Source: Pseudomonas sp. DTU12.3 (GTDB lineage Bacteria > Pseudomonadota > Gammaproteobacteria > Pseudomonadales > Pseudomonadaceae). Taken from it: a DNA stretch of 64,000 nucleotides. The notes under the pieces were generated by a model. It did no database searches, was not told the DNA's origin, and was given only the letters and a program-made list of their open reading frames with translations. The translations under genes and the position numbers were made by a program. The stretch covers positions 5,043,001 through 5,107,000 of the forward strand of contig NZ_CP027218.1 in NCBI RefSeq assembly GCF_004124275.1, written 5' to 3'. Below, one piece after another: positions 1 to 12,116 of the stretch; within the stretch, counting starts at the first letter, position 1, and each line of letters opens with the position of its first letter.

Positions 1-673
1 CCGCCGGCAACGGACGCCCCGCCGCTGCGTATTTACGCAACTGTGCAGAGGTGATGTGCCAACCAGCCGAAGGGAAATCGCCGAGCCACTCGAACGGCCC
101 CTTGATCATCAGTTGCGCCTTGCCTGCACACAGACCCGCAGCATCCACCGCCAGATCACGGTACTTGGGGTCGTAACCGTTCGGGGCGCGCAGCTGGATC
201 AATTTGATCCCGCCAGCGATCGCCTTCTGGATACCGCGCAGCAACGCCGGGGTTTCCAGATCTTCCGGGGTGATCAGGTATTGCGCCGGTAAGCGCGCTG
301 CCGCCACGATCGGCTGATTGGCTGCCGGGAACTCGTAGCTCACCAGTTCCTTCGCCGTGACCCAGGCCAATGGCTGACCTTCGGCACCGTGGGGTTCGCC
401 GGTGAATGCCGAGACTTCCCAGACATCCAGCAACACCTGCTTGTCGGGGTAATCGTGACGCACCTTGATCAGCGGTCGGGCAGCACCAACGACGATGCCC
501 AACTCTTCGTGCAGCTCGCGGGCCAGCGCGGTTTCGACTGACTCGTCAGCCTCGACCTTGCCACCGGGAAATTCCCACAAACCGCCCTGATGCTGGGTAT
601 CGGCACGGCGGGCGATGAGGATTTTGCCACTCTCGTCACGAATGACGGCAGCGGCGACGTGTACGCGTTTCAC
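1..673 (-). CDS. Nudix hydrolase (MutT-type 8-oxo-dGTP diphosphatase) with ThiE-like C-terminal part, partial
   Basis: The reading frame starts at a GTG at 673 and runs off the left edge, so its 3' end is missing. The N-terminal about 130 residues are a MutT-type domain that would remove oxidised nucleotides such as 8-oxo-dGTP. A Nudix box is visible as WEFPGGKVEADE followed by the RELHEELGI segment. After about residue 135 the sequence resembles a thiamine-phosphate-synthase-like TIM barrel (IKLIQLRAP), the fusion usual for Pseudomonas proteins of about 310 residues. The GTG overlaps the TGA of the upstream glutathione transferase gene (GTGA), which suggests translational coupling. The enzymatic role of the ThiE-like part is not known to me. 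Confidence 0.85.
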   Translation of the reverse strand, partial: MKRVHVAAAVIRDESGKILIARRADTQHQGGLWEFPGGKVEADESVETALARELHEELGIVVGAARPLIKVRHDYPDKQVLLDVWEVSAFTGEPHGAEGQPLAWVTAKELVSYEFPAANQPIVAAARLPAQYLITPEDLETPALLRGIQKAIAGGIKLIQLRAPNGYDPKYRDLAVDAAGLCAGKAQLMIKGPFEWLGDFPSAGWHITSAQLRKYAAAGRPLPA

Positions 674-1302
674 GGGTTCAATTCCTCCAGTCCAGCCTTT
701 TGCCACGCCTTGAAGGCCGGCCATTGGTAGACGGTTTCAACATAGGCTTGATCGGCGGCCGGCAGCTGTACCTGATAGGTGCGCAGGCGCACGGCGATCG
801 GTGCGAAAAATGCGTCGGCCAGACTCACGCGACCAAACAGGTACGGCCCGGCTTCGGTGGCCGCAGCACGGCATTCGGCCCACAGCGTCAGCATGCGTTC
901 GATATCGACCTTCACCTCCGGCGGCACCGGGCTAAGCGGCGCGTCGTGGCTGAGGTTGAACGCCATGTGATTACGCATGGCGAAAAAGCCGCTGTGCATT
1001 TGTGCGCAGGCGGATCGTGCCTGGGCACGGGCGAAGATATCGCTCGGCCAGAGCTGCTCGGACGGAAATTGTTCGGCGAGGTATTCGGCGATGGCCAACG
1101 AGTCGGCAATGGTCCCGCGTGCGGTTTGCAGCAGCGGCACCTTGGCGGTCGGTGAATGTTTGAGCAAAAGCTCGCGGGTGTCGGGCTTGCCGAGTTTGAT
1201 CAGCTCTTCCGTGTAGGGAGCACCGGTCAGTTCCACCGCCAGTGCCGCGCGCAGGGACCAGGAGGAAAGCAGTTTGTCGCCGATGATCAGGTGCAAGGAC
1301 AT
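670..1302 (-). CDS. Glutathione S-transferase family protein
   Basis: The product has 210 residues, normal for a cytosolic glutathione transferase. The N-terminal thioredoxin-like half begins LIIGDKLLSSWSLRAALAV, where the SSWS segment is in the place of the glutathione-activating Ser. It also has the conserved cis-Pro region KVPLLQ and the ADSLAIAEYL segment. The C-terminal half is helical. It probably conjugates glutathione to small electrophiles in the cytoplasm; the substrate cannot be read from the sequence. Its stop codon overlaps the start of the Nudix gene, so both probably form an operon. The start at 1302 is ATG. Confidence 0.88.
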   Translation of the reverse strand: MSLHLIIGDKLLSSWSLRAALAVELTGAPYTEELIKLGKPDTRELLLKHSPTAKVPLLQTARGTIADSLAIAEYLAEQFPSEQLWPSDIFARAQARSACAQMHSGFFAMRNHMAFNLSHDAPLSPVPPEVKVDIERMLTLWAECRAAATEAGPYLFGRVSLADAFFAPIAVRLRTYQVQLPAADQAYVETVYQWPAFKAWQKAGLEELNP

Positions 1303-1361
1303 GGTGTGGCGCCTTTTCGTCAGAGGAAAGCTTCAAAACTTGCTGTGTCTGAACCATCGCT

Positions 1362-1452
1362 TTCGCGAGCAAGCCCGCTCCCACAGGTTTTATGGGTGTA
1401 CACAAAGTTTGTGAACGATCTCAATCACTGTGGGAGCGGGCTTGCTCGCGAA
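1362..1452. repeat. Paired REP palindrome (family A)
   Basis: Two inverted copies of a GTGGGAGCGGGCTTGCTCGC element (1362-1386 and 1428-1452) flank a spacer of about 41 bases. This is a REPIN-like doublet typical of fluorescent pseudomonads, lying between convergent-free gene ends. The same element recurs at 6388, 61995 and 63681. Confidence 0.85.
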
Positions 1453-1519
1453 GAGGCCGGCCCATTCAACATCGATGTTTGCCTGAATGTCCGCCATCGC
1501 GACTCGGTCTCAGGTTAGA

Positions 1520-2737
1520 TCAAGTGCGGTATTCGGCGTTGATCTTCACATATTCATGCGACAGGTCGGTGGTCCAGATGGTTTCGCTGCAATCGCCGCG
1601 ACCCAACTCGATACGGATGGTGATTTCTTCCTGCTGCATCACCGCCGAACCCTGCGCTTCAGTGTAGGTCGCCGCACGCGCGCCACGGCTGGCGATGCAC
1701 ACGTCACCGAGGAACACGTCGATCTTGCTCACGTCCAGATCCGGAACGCCGGCACGGCCTACGGCCGCGAGGATACGGCCCCAGTTCGGGTCGGAAGCAA
1801 ACAGCGCAGTCTTGATCAACGGCGAGTGCGCCACGGTGTAGCCGACGTCCAGGCATTCCTGATGATTGCCGCCGCCATTCACTTCAACGGTGACGAACTT
1901 GGTTGCGCCTTCGCCGTCACGCACGATGGCCTGGGCGACATCCATGCACACTTCAAACACCGCCTGCTTCAGTTTGGCGAACAACTCGCCTTCAGCGCGG
2001 GTGATTTGCGGCAATGCAGCCTTGCCGGTGGCAATCAGCATGCAGCAGTCGTTGGTCGAGGTGTCGCCGTCGATGGTGATGCGGTTGAACGACTTGTTGG
2101 CGCCGTCGAGCATCAAATTGTGCAGCACGTCGCGGGAGACTTTGGCGTCAGTGGCAATGTAACCGAGCATGGTCGCCATGTTCGGGCGGATCATGCCCGC
2201 GCCTTTGCTGATGCCGGTCACGGTGATGGTCACGCCGTCATGCTCGAACTGGCGGCTGGCGCCCTTCGGCAAGGTGTCGGTGGTCATGATCCCGGTGGCG
2301 GCCGCTGCCCAGTTGTTTTCCGAGAGGTCGTCCAGCGCGGCTTGCAACGCGCCTTCGATCTTCTCGACCGGCAGTGGCTCGCCGATCACACCGGTGGAGT
2401 ACGGCAGAATCTGCTCGGCAGCAACGCCGGTCAGCTCAGCCAGTTTCGCCGTGGTGCGCTCAGCGGCGGCCAGACCCGGCTCGCCGGTGCCGGCATTGGC
2501 GTTACCGGTGTTGGTCAGCAGGTAACGCACAGCGTTCTGCACGCGCTTCTTGGCCAGAATCACCGGTGCTGCACAAAAGGCGTTCAACGTGAACACGCCC
2601 GCCACGGTCGAGCCTTCGGCGCAGCGCATTACGACGACATCTTTGCGCCCAGGACGCTTGATGCCGGCCGAGGCGATACCGAGTTCAAAACCGGCAACCG
2701 GGTGCAACGTTGGCAAAGGACCAAGACCAACAGCCAT
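1520..2737 (-). CDS. argJ: Bifunctional glutamate N-acetyltransferase / ornithine acetyltransferase ArgJ
   Basis: The protein (405 residues) transfers acetyl from N-acetylornithine to glutamate, and acetyl from acetyl-CoA to glutamate if bifunctional, in arginine synthesis. The family self-cleaves before the Thr of a conserved ATML motif, seen here as KGAGMIRPNMATMLGYI near residue 190; that Thr becomes the nucleophile. The ATGIMTTDTLPKG segment is also typical. The start at 2737 has an AGGAG ribosome-binding site 9 bases upstream. The gene lies downstream of secA on the same strand, separated by about 120 bases. Whether it accepts acetyl-CoA cannot be judged from sequence alone. Confidence 0.96.
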   Translation of the reverse strand: MAVGLGPLPTLHPVAGFELGIASAGIKRPGRKDVVVMRCAEGSTVAGVFTLNAFCAAPVILAKKRVQNAVRYLLTNTGNANAGTGEPGLAAAERTTAKLAELTGVAAEQILPYSTGVIGEPLPVEKIEGALQAALDDLSENNWAAAATGIMTTDTLPKGASRQFEHDGVTITVTGISKGAGMIRPNMATMLGYIATDAKVSRDVLHNLMLDGANKSFNRITIDGDTSTNDCCMLIATGKAALPQITRAEGELFAKLKQAVFEVCMDVAQAIVRDGEGATKFVTVEVNGGGNHQECLDVGYTVAHSPLIKTALFASDPNWGRILAAVGRAGVPDLDVSKIDVFLGDVCIASRGARAATYTEAQGSAVMQQEEITIRIELGRGDCSETIWTTDLSHEYVKINAEYRT

Positions 2738-2859
2738 GAATGCGCTCCTTACTCAATGATGTCAGCACCGCCGCTCGCAGCGACGGTGGTTTAAATGGCA
2801 AAACGCCGCGACGGCAGGAGCCGGTCGCGGCGCGGGTATTTCAGCGATTGAAACGGGTT

Positions 2860-5595
<2,736 letters not shown>

Positions 5596-5903
5596 ATCGG
5601 CAGGATCTTCCACACTAAAGGGATGGAGGGCGGCCCCGTGAGCGTCGCCCGTGCAGCCCTCATGGCCGCATGCGAACGAGCATTCTACCCGGAAACGGAA
5701 GTGAGGAAAGTGGCGATATTCCACGATGCTGGCACTGCGCTTTGACGGGGCTCACTTAAAATAGGGGCGTTTTGCTCAACTTCAAGTCATACAAGGCAGA
5801 AGTTAGTCGTTGATTTAATGGGTAAAGCGGGGGCAAAAGCAATGGGCGAGTGAGTTTGGCCTTTCTGCTACCATGGCGATTCTGTTACTTCAGGTGTTCG
5901 ATC
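5596..5903. other. Divergent intergenic region between secA and dciA
   Basis: About 308 bases separate the two start codons and must hold the promoters of both genes. I saw no clear gene, riboswitch or strong terminator. An in-frame extension of secA covers 5596-5724 but lacks similarity to SecA N-termini. The stretch 5745-5820 is AT-richer than its neighbours and could carry promoter elements, but no pair of hexamers stands out. Confidence 0.4.
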
Positions 5904-6359
5904 ATGGCATTTCGCCCTCTTACGGCCAAAGCACCCGCCGTTCTCTTGCGCGAAGCCAAGCCGCTCAAAGCCATCCTCGGCCATGCTCAGCGCCTGGGGC
6001 ATTTGCAGCGTCTGCTCGAAAGCCAACTGCAGCCTGCCGCCCGTGAACATTGCCATGTTGCCTCGTGGCGTGAGGGCAGTTTGTTGCTGATTGTCACCGA
6101 TGGCCACTGGGCCACCCGCCTGCGCTATCAGCAAAAACGTTTGCAGCGGCAACTGCAGATGTTCGATGAGTTCGCCAGCCTGACGCGGATCCTGTTCAAG
6201 GTGCAACCGCCAACAGTGCAACGCGGCGCGGCCGGGCACACGATGGATTTGTCGACGGATGCGGCGGCGACGATTCAGGCGACGGCGGACGGGATCAGTG
6301 ATCCGGGATTGCGTGCCGCACTTGAGCGTCTTGCGGCGCACGCAAAAGACAAAACCTGA
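5904..6359 (+). CDS. dciA: DUF721 protein, DciA-type DnaB helicase operator
   Basis: The product from the ATG at 5904 has 151 residues and belongs to the DUF721 family. Members called DciA bind the replicative helicase DnaB and help load it in bacteria that lack DnaC. The N-terminal KH-like domain is visible in the segment AKPLKAILGHAQRLGHLQRLL followed by HCHVASWREGSLLLIVTDGHWATRLRYQ. The start MAFRPLTAKAPAVLL fits homologues; an upstream in-frame start at 5850 is less likely. The position next to secA matches the arrangement I know from P. aeruginosa. The function is assigned from the family. Confidence 0.8.
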   Translation: MAFRPLTAKAPAVLLREAKPLKAILGHAQRLGHLQRLLESQLQPAAREHCHVASWREGSLLLIVTDGHWATRLRYQQKRLQRQLQMFDEFASLTRILFKVQPPTVQRGAAGHTMDLSTDAAATIQATADGISDPGLRAALERLAAHAKDKT

Positions 6360-6387
6360 GCGCTATCCGAACGTGAATAATTATTTA

Positions 6388-6479
6388 ATGTGGGAGCGAG
6401 CCTGCTCGCGAAGAGGTTGTGTCAGATAACATCAAAGTTGAATGACACACCGCTTTCGCGAGCAGGCTCGCTCCCACAT
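6388..6479. repeat. Paired REP palindrome (family A, variant)
   Basis: Inverted copies of GTGGGAGCGAGCCTGCTCGC (6388-6412 and 6455-6479) surround a 42-base spacer, just between the convergent ends of dciA and the HerA-like gene. Both arms carry the same GAGC variant, so the two arms seem to evolve together. Confidence 0.85.
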
Positions 6480-6501
6480 TCTGATCTCCAATACTTCAGG
6501 A

Positions 6502-7989
6502 TTAGCGGCGTTTGCTGCCGCCCAGTAGTGAGCCCATCAAACCGCGCACCAATTGTTTGCCGAGGTTATTCGCGGCCTGGCGCATGGCGGATTTCAGCGC
6601 CTGGCCAGCGGCGGTGCCGAGAAACTCTCCGGCCCTGTCAGCCAAACTTGGCTCTTCAACCGCAGGCTTGCCGGCGGGTGCCCCGGCTTCCGGCGCCAGG
6701 CCCTTACGGCCCATGAGAATTTCATACGCCGATTCACGATCGATCGGCTTGTCGTAGCGGCCCTTGAACGGCGACCCGGCGATCAGCACTGTGCGCTCGG
6801 TGGCGGTCAACGGCCCGATCCGTGATTGCGGTGGCGCCACCAACACGCGCTGGACCATTTCCGGCGTGCCCTTCTCGGCGAGAGTTCCGACCAACGCCTC
6901 GCCGATCCCCAGTTCGGTCAACACCGACAACGTATCGAACGCCGGATTGGACCGGAAGCCGTCCGCCACCGCGCGCAGGGATTTCTGCTCTTTGGCGGTG
7001 AAGGCGCGCAAGCCGTGCTGGATACGCAAACCCAACTGCGCGAGCACGTCATCCGGCAGGTCCGCCGGTGACTGGGTGACGAAATACACGCCAACGCCTT
7101 TCGAACGAATCAGCCGCACCACTTGTTCCAGACGCTCCTGCAAAGCCTTGGGCGTGTCGCCGAACAACAAGTGCGCCTCATCGAAAAACAACGCCAGCAG
7201 CGGTTTGTCGGCATCGCCGCGCTCGGGCAGTTGCTCGAACAGTTCGGCCAGCAGCCACAACAGAAACGTCGCGTAGACCTTCGGCGCCTCGTGCACCAGA
7301 CGACTGGCGTCCAACAGATGAATGCGCCCACGGCCATCGGCGGTCGGTTGCAGGATGTCTTCCAGTTGCAGCGCCGGCTCGCCGAACAAGGCTTCAGCGC
7401 CTTGCTGTTCCAGCGTCGCCAGACGGCGCAACAACGCCTGACTGGAACCGGTGGTCATCAGCGCGGCGTCGTCGCCGAGCATCTGCGGATTGTCTTTGAG
7501 GTGATTGAGCAGCGCCTTCAGATCCTTCAGATCGAGCAGCAACAAGCCTTCGCGATCGGCGACTTTGAACGCGGCGTACAGGGCCGACTGCTGACTGTCG
7601 GTCAGTTCCAGCAGGCTGCCGATCAATAACGGGCCCATTTCACTCAACGTCGTGCGCAATGGATGACCGGACTCACCGTGGATATCCCACAACGTCACCG
7701 GATAAGCCTGCGCCTGGTAGTTGAGCCACGGCATCCCGGCGATGCGCTCGGCGACCTTGCCCTGCGGGTTGCCAGCGGCACCGAGGCCGCACAGGTCGCC
7801 CTTGATGTCGGCGGCGAATACCGCGACGCCGGCGTCACTGAAGGCTTCGGCGAGACGCTGCAAGGTCACGGTCTTGCCAGTACCGGTGGCACCGGCGACC
7901 AGCCCGTGCCGGTTCGCCAGGCGCATGGCCTGGCCAATTTCCTGCCCCGCGAAGTCGGCGCCGATAACGAGTTGCGATGAGTCAGGCAT
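6502..7989 (-). CDS. HerA/YjgR-like ATPase, DUF853 family
   Basis: The 495-residue protein is a soluble P-loop ATPase of the HerA-like DUF853 family (YjgR in E. coli). Walker A is GATGTGKT near residue 37 and Walker B is LLALFFDEAHLLF near residue 265. The arginine-rich sensor region LIRSKGVGVYFVTQSPADLP follows. The C-terminal 60 residues are Ala/Gly-rich and basic (QAANNLGKQLVRGLMGSLLGGSKRR-like tail). Relatives are thought to act on DNA, but no precise role is established. It is convergent with dciA and divergent from the chemoreceptor gene. Confidence 0.85.
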   Translation of the reverse strand: MPDSSQLVIGADFAGQEIGQAMRLANRHGLVAGATGTGKTVTLQRLAEAFSDAGVAVFAADIKGDLCGLGAAGNPQGKVAERIAGMPWLNYQAQAYPVTLWDIHGESGHPLRTTLSEMGPLLIGSLLELTDSQQSALYAAFKVADREGLLLLDLKDLKALLNHLKDNPQMLGDDAALMTTGSSQALLRRLATLEQQGAEALFGEPALQLEDILQPTADGRGRIHLLDASRLVHEAPKVYATFLLWLLAELFEQLPERGDADKPLLALFFDEAHLLFGDTPKALQERLEQVVRLIRSKGVGVYFVTQSPADLPDDVLAQLGLRIQHGLRAFTAKEQKSLRAVADGFRSNPAFDTLSVLTELGIGEALVGTLAEKGTPEMVQRVLVAPPQSRIGPLTATERTVLIAGSPFKGRYDKPIDRESAYEILMGRKGLAPEAGAPAGKPAVEEPSLADRAGEFLGTAAGQALKSAMRQAANNLGKQLVRGLMGSLLGGSKRR

Positions 7990-8178
7990 TTTGTCACCCG
8001 TTGGTTAATCTTTGATTCTGCATGGCCGATAAAGAGAGGTGTAAGACCTGACCAAAAGTCAGGACGGACATTTCCCTAAGGAGAGACGGAAATATCAGCT
8101 TACTTTCAACCTTGCCCATTTTGCGCGCTTCTATAAAAGCACGCCCTGGACATTAAGACCTTAGCGGAACCCCAAGCC

Positions 8179-10068
8179 ATGAACAAAAATCTGCGCTTCA
8201 GCCATAAAATTTTGCTTGCCGCCGCCCTCATCGTCATCGCCGCCTTCGCCTCGTTTACCTTGTATAACGACTGGCTACAGCGCAACGCGATCCGCGCTGA
8301 CCTGAACAGCTATCTCAACGAGATGGGCGAGGTCACTGCCGGGAATATCCAGACCTGGCTCAACGGTCGCATTCTGTTGATCGAGAACGCCGCCCAGAAC
8401 ATCGCCATCAACCCGGAACCGGCCAACGTCGCCAGCCTGCTGGAACAGAAAACCCTGACCTCGACGTTCATGGCCACCTATCTGGGCGATGCCACCGGGC
8501 ACTTCACCATCCGCCCGGACACGAAAATGCCCGACGGTTTCGATCCGCGCGTGCGCCCTTGGTACAAAGGTGCCGAGAGCAGCAGCACCTCGACCCTGAC
8601 CGAACCGTACATCGACGCCGCCACCGGTCAGTTGATCATCTCGATTGCCACCGCCTCGAAAAAGGCCGGGCAGAGCGTCGGCGTAGTAGGCGGCGACTTG
8701 AGCCTGCAATCGCTGGTCGACACCCTCGCCGCGCGTGATTTCGACGGCATGGGTTATGTGTTCCTGGTCAGCGCCGACGGCAAGATTCTGGTGCACCCGG
8801 ACAAAGCCCTGGTGATGAAGTCACTGAAGGAAGCCTATCCACAGGACACCCCGCGCATCAGCAGCGACTTCAGTGAAGTCACCGTCGATGGCAAGACCCG
8901 CATCGTCACCTTCGCGCCGATCAAAGGCCTGCCGTCGGTGAACTGGTACATCGGTCTGTCGGTTGATAAAGATCAGGCCTTCGCAATGCTCAGCCAGTTC
9001 CGCACCTCGGCGGTAATTGCCACCGTGATTGCCGTGGCGATCATCCTCGCGCTGCTGGGCATGCTGATCCGCATCCTGATCCAGCCGTTGCACGTGATGA
9101 CCCGCGCCATGGAAGACATTGCCGACGGCGAAGGTGACCTGACCAAACGCCTGACCATCGTCAATAATGATGAATTCGGTGTTCTGGGGACGGCGTTCAA
9201 CCGCTTCGTCGAGCGTATCCACGGCTCGATCCGCGAAGTCTCGTCCGCCACCGGCCAGGTCAACGAAGTCGCCCTGCGTGTGGTCGCCGCGTCGAACTCG
9301 TCGATGTACAACTCCGATCAACAGGCTTCGCGCACCAGCAGCGTGGCTGCCGCGATCAATCAGCTCGGCGCCGCCGCTCAGGAAATCGCCCGCAACGCCG
9401 CGCAAGCTTCCAGTCAGGCCAGTGACGCGCGCGGCCTCGCCGAAGACGGCCAGCAAGTGGTGGATCGCAGCATCAAGGCGATGAATCAGCTGTCGAGCAT
9501 GCTCAGCGCGTCGAGCAGCAACATCGAGTCGCTGAACAGCAAAACCGTGAACATCGGCCAGATTCTCGAAGTGATCACCAGCATTTCCCAGCAAACCAAC
9601 CTGCTGGCACTCAATGCCGCGATCGAAGCGGCGCGGGCCGGTGAGGCCGGACGCGGGTTTGCCGTGGTTGCGGACGAGGTACGCAACCTCGCGCATCGCA
9701 CTCAGGAATCGGCGCAGCAGGTGCAAACGATGATCGAGGAGCTGCAGGTCGGCGCGCGTGAATCGGTCAGTACCATGAGCGACAGCCAGCGCCACAGCCA
9801 GGACAGCGTAGAAATCGCCAACCTTGCCGGGGAGCGTTTGAACAGCGTGACTCAGCGCATTGGCGAGATCGACGGGATGAACCAGTCGGTGGCGACCGCG
9901 ACCGAGGAACAGACGGCCGTGGTCGAGTCGATCAATGTCGATATCACCGAGATCAACACGCTGAACCAGGAAGGTGTGGAGAACTTGCAGGCGACGTTGC
10001 GCGCTTGCTCGGATCTCGAGCAGCAGGCTTCGCGCCTGAAACAATTGGTTGGCAGCTTCCGCATCTAA
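8179..10068 (+). CDS. Methyl-accepting chemotaxis protein with dCache ligand domain (PctA-like)
   Basis: The 629-residue receptor has a first membrane helix (about 10-30), a periplasmic double-Cache domain, a second helix (about 275-297), a HAMP domain and a cytoplasmic signalling hairpin with the conserved tip ISQQTNLLALNAAIEAARAG. The Cache domain has R126, W128, Y129, Y144, D146 and D173 in the pattern I recall for amino-acid-binding receptors such as PctA, which is also 629 residues long; position 121 is Phe where Tyr is usual. It probably senses L-amino acids and signals to CheA/CheW. The C-terminus is GSFRI, without a CheR-binding pentapeptide. Confidence 0.9.
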   Translation: MNKNLRFSHKILLAAALIVIAAFASFTLYNDWLQRNAIRADLNSYLNEMGEVTAGNIQTWLNGRILLIENAAQNIAINPEPANVASLLEQKTLTSTFMATYLGDATGHFTIRPDTKMPDGFDPRVRPWYKGAESSSTSTLTEPYIDAATGQLIISIATASKKAGQSVGVVGGDLSLQSLVDTLAARDFDGMGYVFLVSADGKILVHPDKALVMKSLKEAYPQDTPRISSDFSEVTVDGKTRIVTFAPIKGLPSVNWYIGLSVDKDQAFAMLSQFRTSAVIATVIAVAIILALLGMLIRILIQPLHVMTRAMEDIADGEGDLTKRLTIVNNDEFGVLGTAFNRFVERIHGSIREVSSATGQVNEVALRVVAASNSSMYNSDQQASRTSSVAAAINQLGAAAQEIARNAAQASSQASDARGLAEDGQQVVDRSIKAMNQLSSMLSASSSNIESLNSKTVNIGQILEVITSISQQTNLLALNAAIEAARAGEAGRGFAVVADEVRNLAHRTQESAQQVQTMIEELQVGARESVSTMSDSQRHSQDSVEIANLAGERLNSVTQRIGEIDGMNQSVATATEEQTAVVESINVDITEINTLNQEGVENLQATLRACSDLEQQASRLKQLVGSFRI

Positions 10069-10072
10069 GAGC

Positions 10073-10143
10073 AAAAGATCGCAGCCTGCGGCAGCTCCTA
10101 CAGGGATACACAGGTAGGAGCTGCCGCAGGCTGCGATCTTTTT
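10073..10143. repeat. Paired REP palindrome (family B)
   Basis: Inverted copies of AAAGATCGCAGCCTGCGGCA-type sequence (10073-10101 and 10114-10143) form a long hairpin ending in a T run. It follows the chemoreceptor stop by 4 bases and may also serve as its transcription terminator. The same family recurs at 13107, 43531, 46690 and, as a single arm, at 40824. Confidence 0.85.
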
Positions 10144-10234
10144 GCTTCTGCCCGCACCGCAGTAATCCCGACCGAACATCTATTCTTGATAAAGGTCAAC
10201 CAAGGGAGAACACAGCTGCGGAGGGTTGATCACC

Positions 10235-11347
10235 GTGCATATCGCCGACATCACCATGTTCTACGCCCCGGCCAGCGGTGGCGTACGGACGTATCTGGAT
10301 GCCAAACATCGTCGTCTGGGCGTCAAACCCGGCATTCGTCACAGCCTGCTGATCCCCGGCGCGGATTTCGGCGAACACGACGGCGTTTACACGGTTCCCG
10401 CCCCTGCCCTGCCCTTCGGCAAGGGTTATCGCTTTCCTCTACGCCTCGCGCCCTGGCGAAACGTCCTGCAGGATTTACAGCCTGATCTGATCGAAGTTGG
10501 CGATCCGTACCTCACGGCGTGGGCCGCACTGGACGCCCGGCGACAACTGGATGTGCCGGTGATCGGCTTCTATCACTCCGATCTGCCGCTGCTGGTCGGC
10601 AATCGCATGGGCCATTGGCTCACGCCGAATGTCGAGGCTTACGTCACCAAACTGTACGGCAACTTCGACCGCGTGCTCGCGCCGAGCCAGGTCATGGCGG
10701 ACAAGCTCAGCGGCCTCGGTGTGCGCAATGTATTTGTGCAACCGCTGGGAGTGGATCTGCAGACCTTTCACCCTGATGCTCGCGATCCGGATCTGCGCAC
10801 CCAACTGGGCATCAGCGAAGACACACGGCTGCTGATCTATGCCGGGCGCGGTTCAAAAGAGAAAAACCTCCCCGTGCTGCTCCGATGCATGCAGCGTCTG
10901 GGCGCGCGTTATCACCTGCTGCTGGTCGGCCCGTCGATGCCGGCGGTGGTCCCGGACAACGTCAGTGTGATCGATGAATTCCGTCCCGCCGCCCAAGTCG
11001 CACGATTGATGGCCAGTGCCGATGTGCTGGTGCATGCCGGTGATCAGGAAACCTTCGGCCTGGTGATCCTTGAAGCCATGGCGTGCGGCATTCCGGTGGT
11101 GGCAGTGGCGGCCGGGGCTTTCGAGGAAATCATCAACGAGTCCTGCGGCCTGTTGTGTACGCCGAACCATCCGCAGGCCATGGCCAATGCCGTGCGCGAG
11201 GTGTTCAGTCGCGGCTGCGCGACATTGGGTGGGCAGGCGCGTCAGCATGTCGAACAGCATTACGCCTGGGACAGCGTGGTCGATAGCTTGTTGGGCCACT
11301 ATCACGCGGTGCTCGGCCATTCGCTGCACAAGGTTGCCAATGGCTGA
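10235..11347 (+). CDS. Glycosyltransferase family 4 protein
   Basis: The product (about 370 residues) has the two Rossmann halves of GT-B glycosyltransferases. The acceptor half begins HIADITMFYAPASGGVRTY. The donor half contains YAGRGSKEKNLPVLLRC and the GT4 EX7E motif in ETFGLVILEAMACGIPVVA. It probably transfers a sugar from a nucleotide donor to a lipid or glycan at the inner face of the membrane. A GGAGGG box at 10220-10225 favours the GTG at 10235; a TTG at 10226 directly abuts that box and is less likely. It overlaps the next gene by 8 bases, so it is the first gene of a three-gene operon. Confidence 0.88.
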   Translation: MHIADITMFYAPASGGVRTYLDAKHRRLGVKPGIRHSLLIPGADFGEHDGVYTVPAPALPFGKGYRFPLRLAPWRNVLQDLQPDLIEVGDPYLTAWAALDARRQLDVPVIGFYHSDLPLLVGNRMGHWLTPNVEAYVTKLYGNFDRVLAPSQVMADKLSGLGVRNVFVQPLGVDLQTFHPDARDPDLRTQLGISEDTRLLIYAGRGSKEKNLPVLLRCMQRLGARYHLLLVGPSMPAVVPDNVSVIDEFRPAAQVARLMASADVLVHAGDQETFGLVILEAMACGIPVVAVAAGAFEEIINESCGLLCTPNHPQAMANAVREVFSRGCATLGGQARQHVEQHYAWDSVVDSLLGHYHAVLGHSLHKVANG

Positions 11348-12116
11348 GACACCGAACGACTTCGCCCTGTTATTGGTGCTGCATGACGTGGCGCCGAGCA
11401 CGTGGGCGGATTACCAGCCGTTTGTCGAAGCCGTCGACGCCCTCGGCGATGTACCAATGACCTGGCTCGTGGTGCCCGATTTCCATCGCCACAATGCCCT
11501 CCAGGCACATCCGCAGTTTTGCCGACTACTGAGTGAGCGCGTCGCCCGGGGTGACGAACTGGCGTTGCACGGCTATTTCCACGACGACCGGGAAGCGCCT
11601 CCGACCACGCCACGCGACTGGTTCATGCGCCGGGTTTACACCCATGAAGGCGAGTTCTATCGCTTGTCCCGAGAAAGCGCCCTCGCCCGCCTGCGCGCCG
11701 GCATCGACGTATTTCAGCAGCACAACTGGTCGCTGCACGGTTTCGTCGCCCCGGCCTGGTTGATGAGTGACGGCACCCGGCAAGCCCTGCGCGAATTGCC
11801 GTTGAGCTACACCAGTGATCCGCAGCACCTTTATCGTTTGCCGGATTTCACTGCCATTGGTGCCCCCGGACTGGTCTGGAGCGCCCGCAGTGCCTGGCGT
11901 CGAGGCTTGTCGAAAATGCTCAGCGAGCAGCGTGAGCAGCGCTGGCGTCAGGCGCCGGTGATTCGTCTAGGCTTGCACCCTGTGGACATGCGCCACGAGT
12001 TCTCCCGCCATTACTGGCTGCACACCCTTGAACGCTTGCTGGCCGAAGGACGCGTACCGATGACCAAAATGCACTGGCTGGCACAACAGCGCGGTCAAGC
12101 GGAACGCGCCGCATGA
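11340..12116 (+). CDS. Polysaccharide deacetylase-like protein, DUF2334 family
   Basis: The 258-residue protein starts at the ATG at 11340, 8 bases inside the preceding gene; a longer frame upstream is only a shadow of the glycosyltransferase. The DUF2334 (NodB-like) fold shows the first metal motif as LLVLHDVAPSTW, the second as ELALHGYFHDD, and a C-terminal RLGLHPVDMR segment. Such enzymes remove acyl or acetyl groups from sugars using a divalent metal. Its operon position between a glycosyltransferase and a membrane protein suggests modification of the same glycolipid or envelope glycan. The substrate is unknown. Confidence 0.83.
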   Translation: MAETPNDFALLLVLHDVAPSTWADYQPFVEAVDALGDVPMTWLVVPDFHRHNALQAHPQFCRLLSERVARGDELALHGYFHDDREAPPTTPRDWFMRRVYTHEGEFYRLSRESALARLRAGIDVFQQHNWSLHGFVAPAWLMSDGTRQALRELPLSYTSDPQHLYRLPDFTAIGAPGLVWSARSAWRRGLSKMLSEQREQRWRQAPVIRLGLHPVDMRHEFSRHYWLHTLERLLAEGRVPMTKMHWLAQQRGQAERAA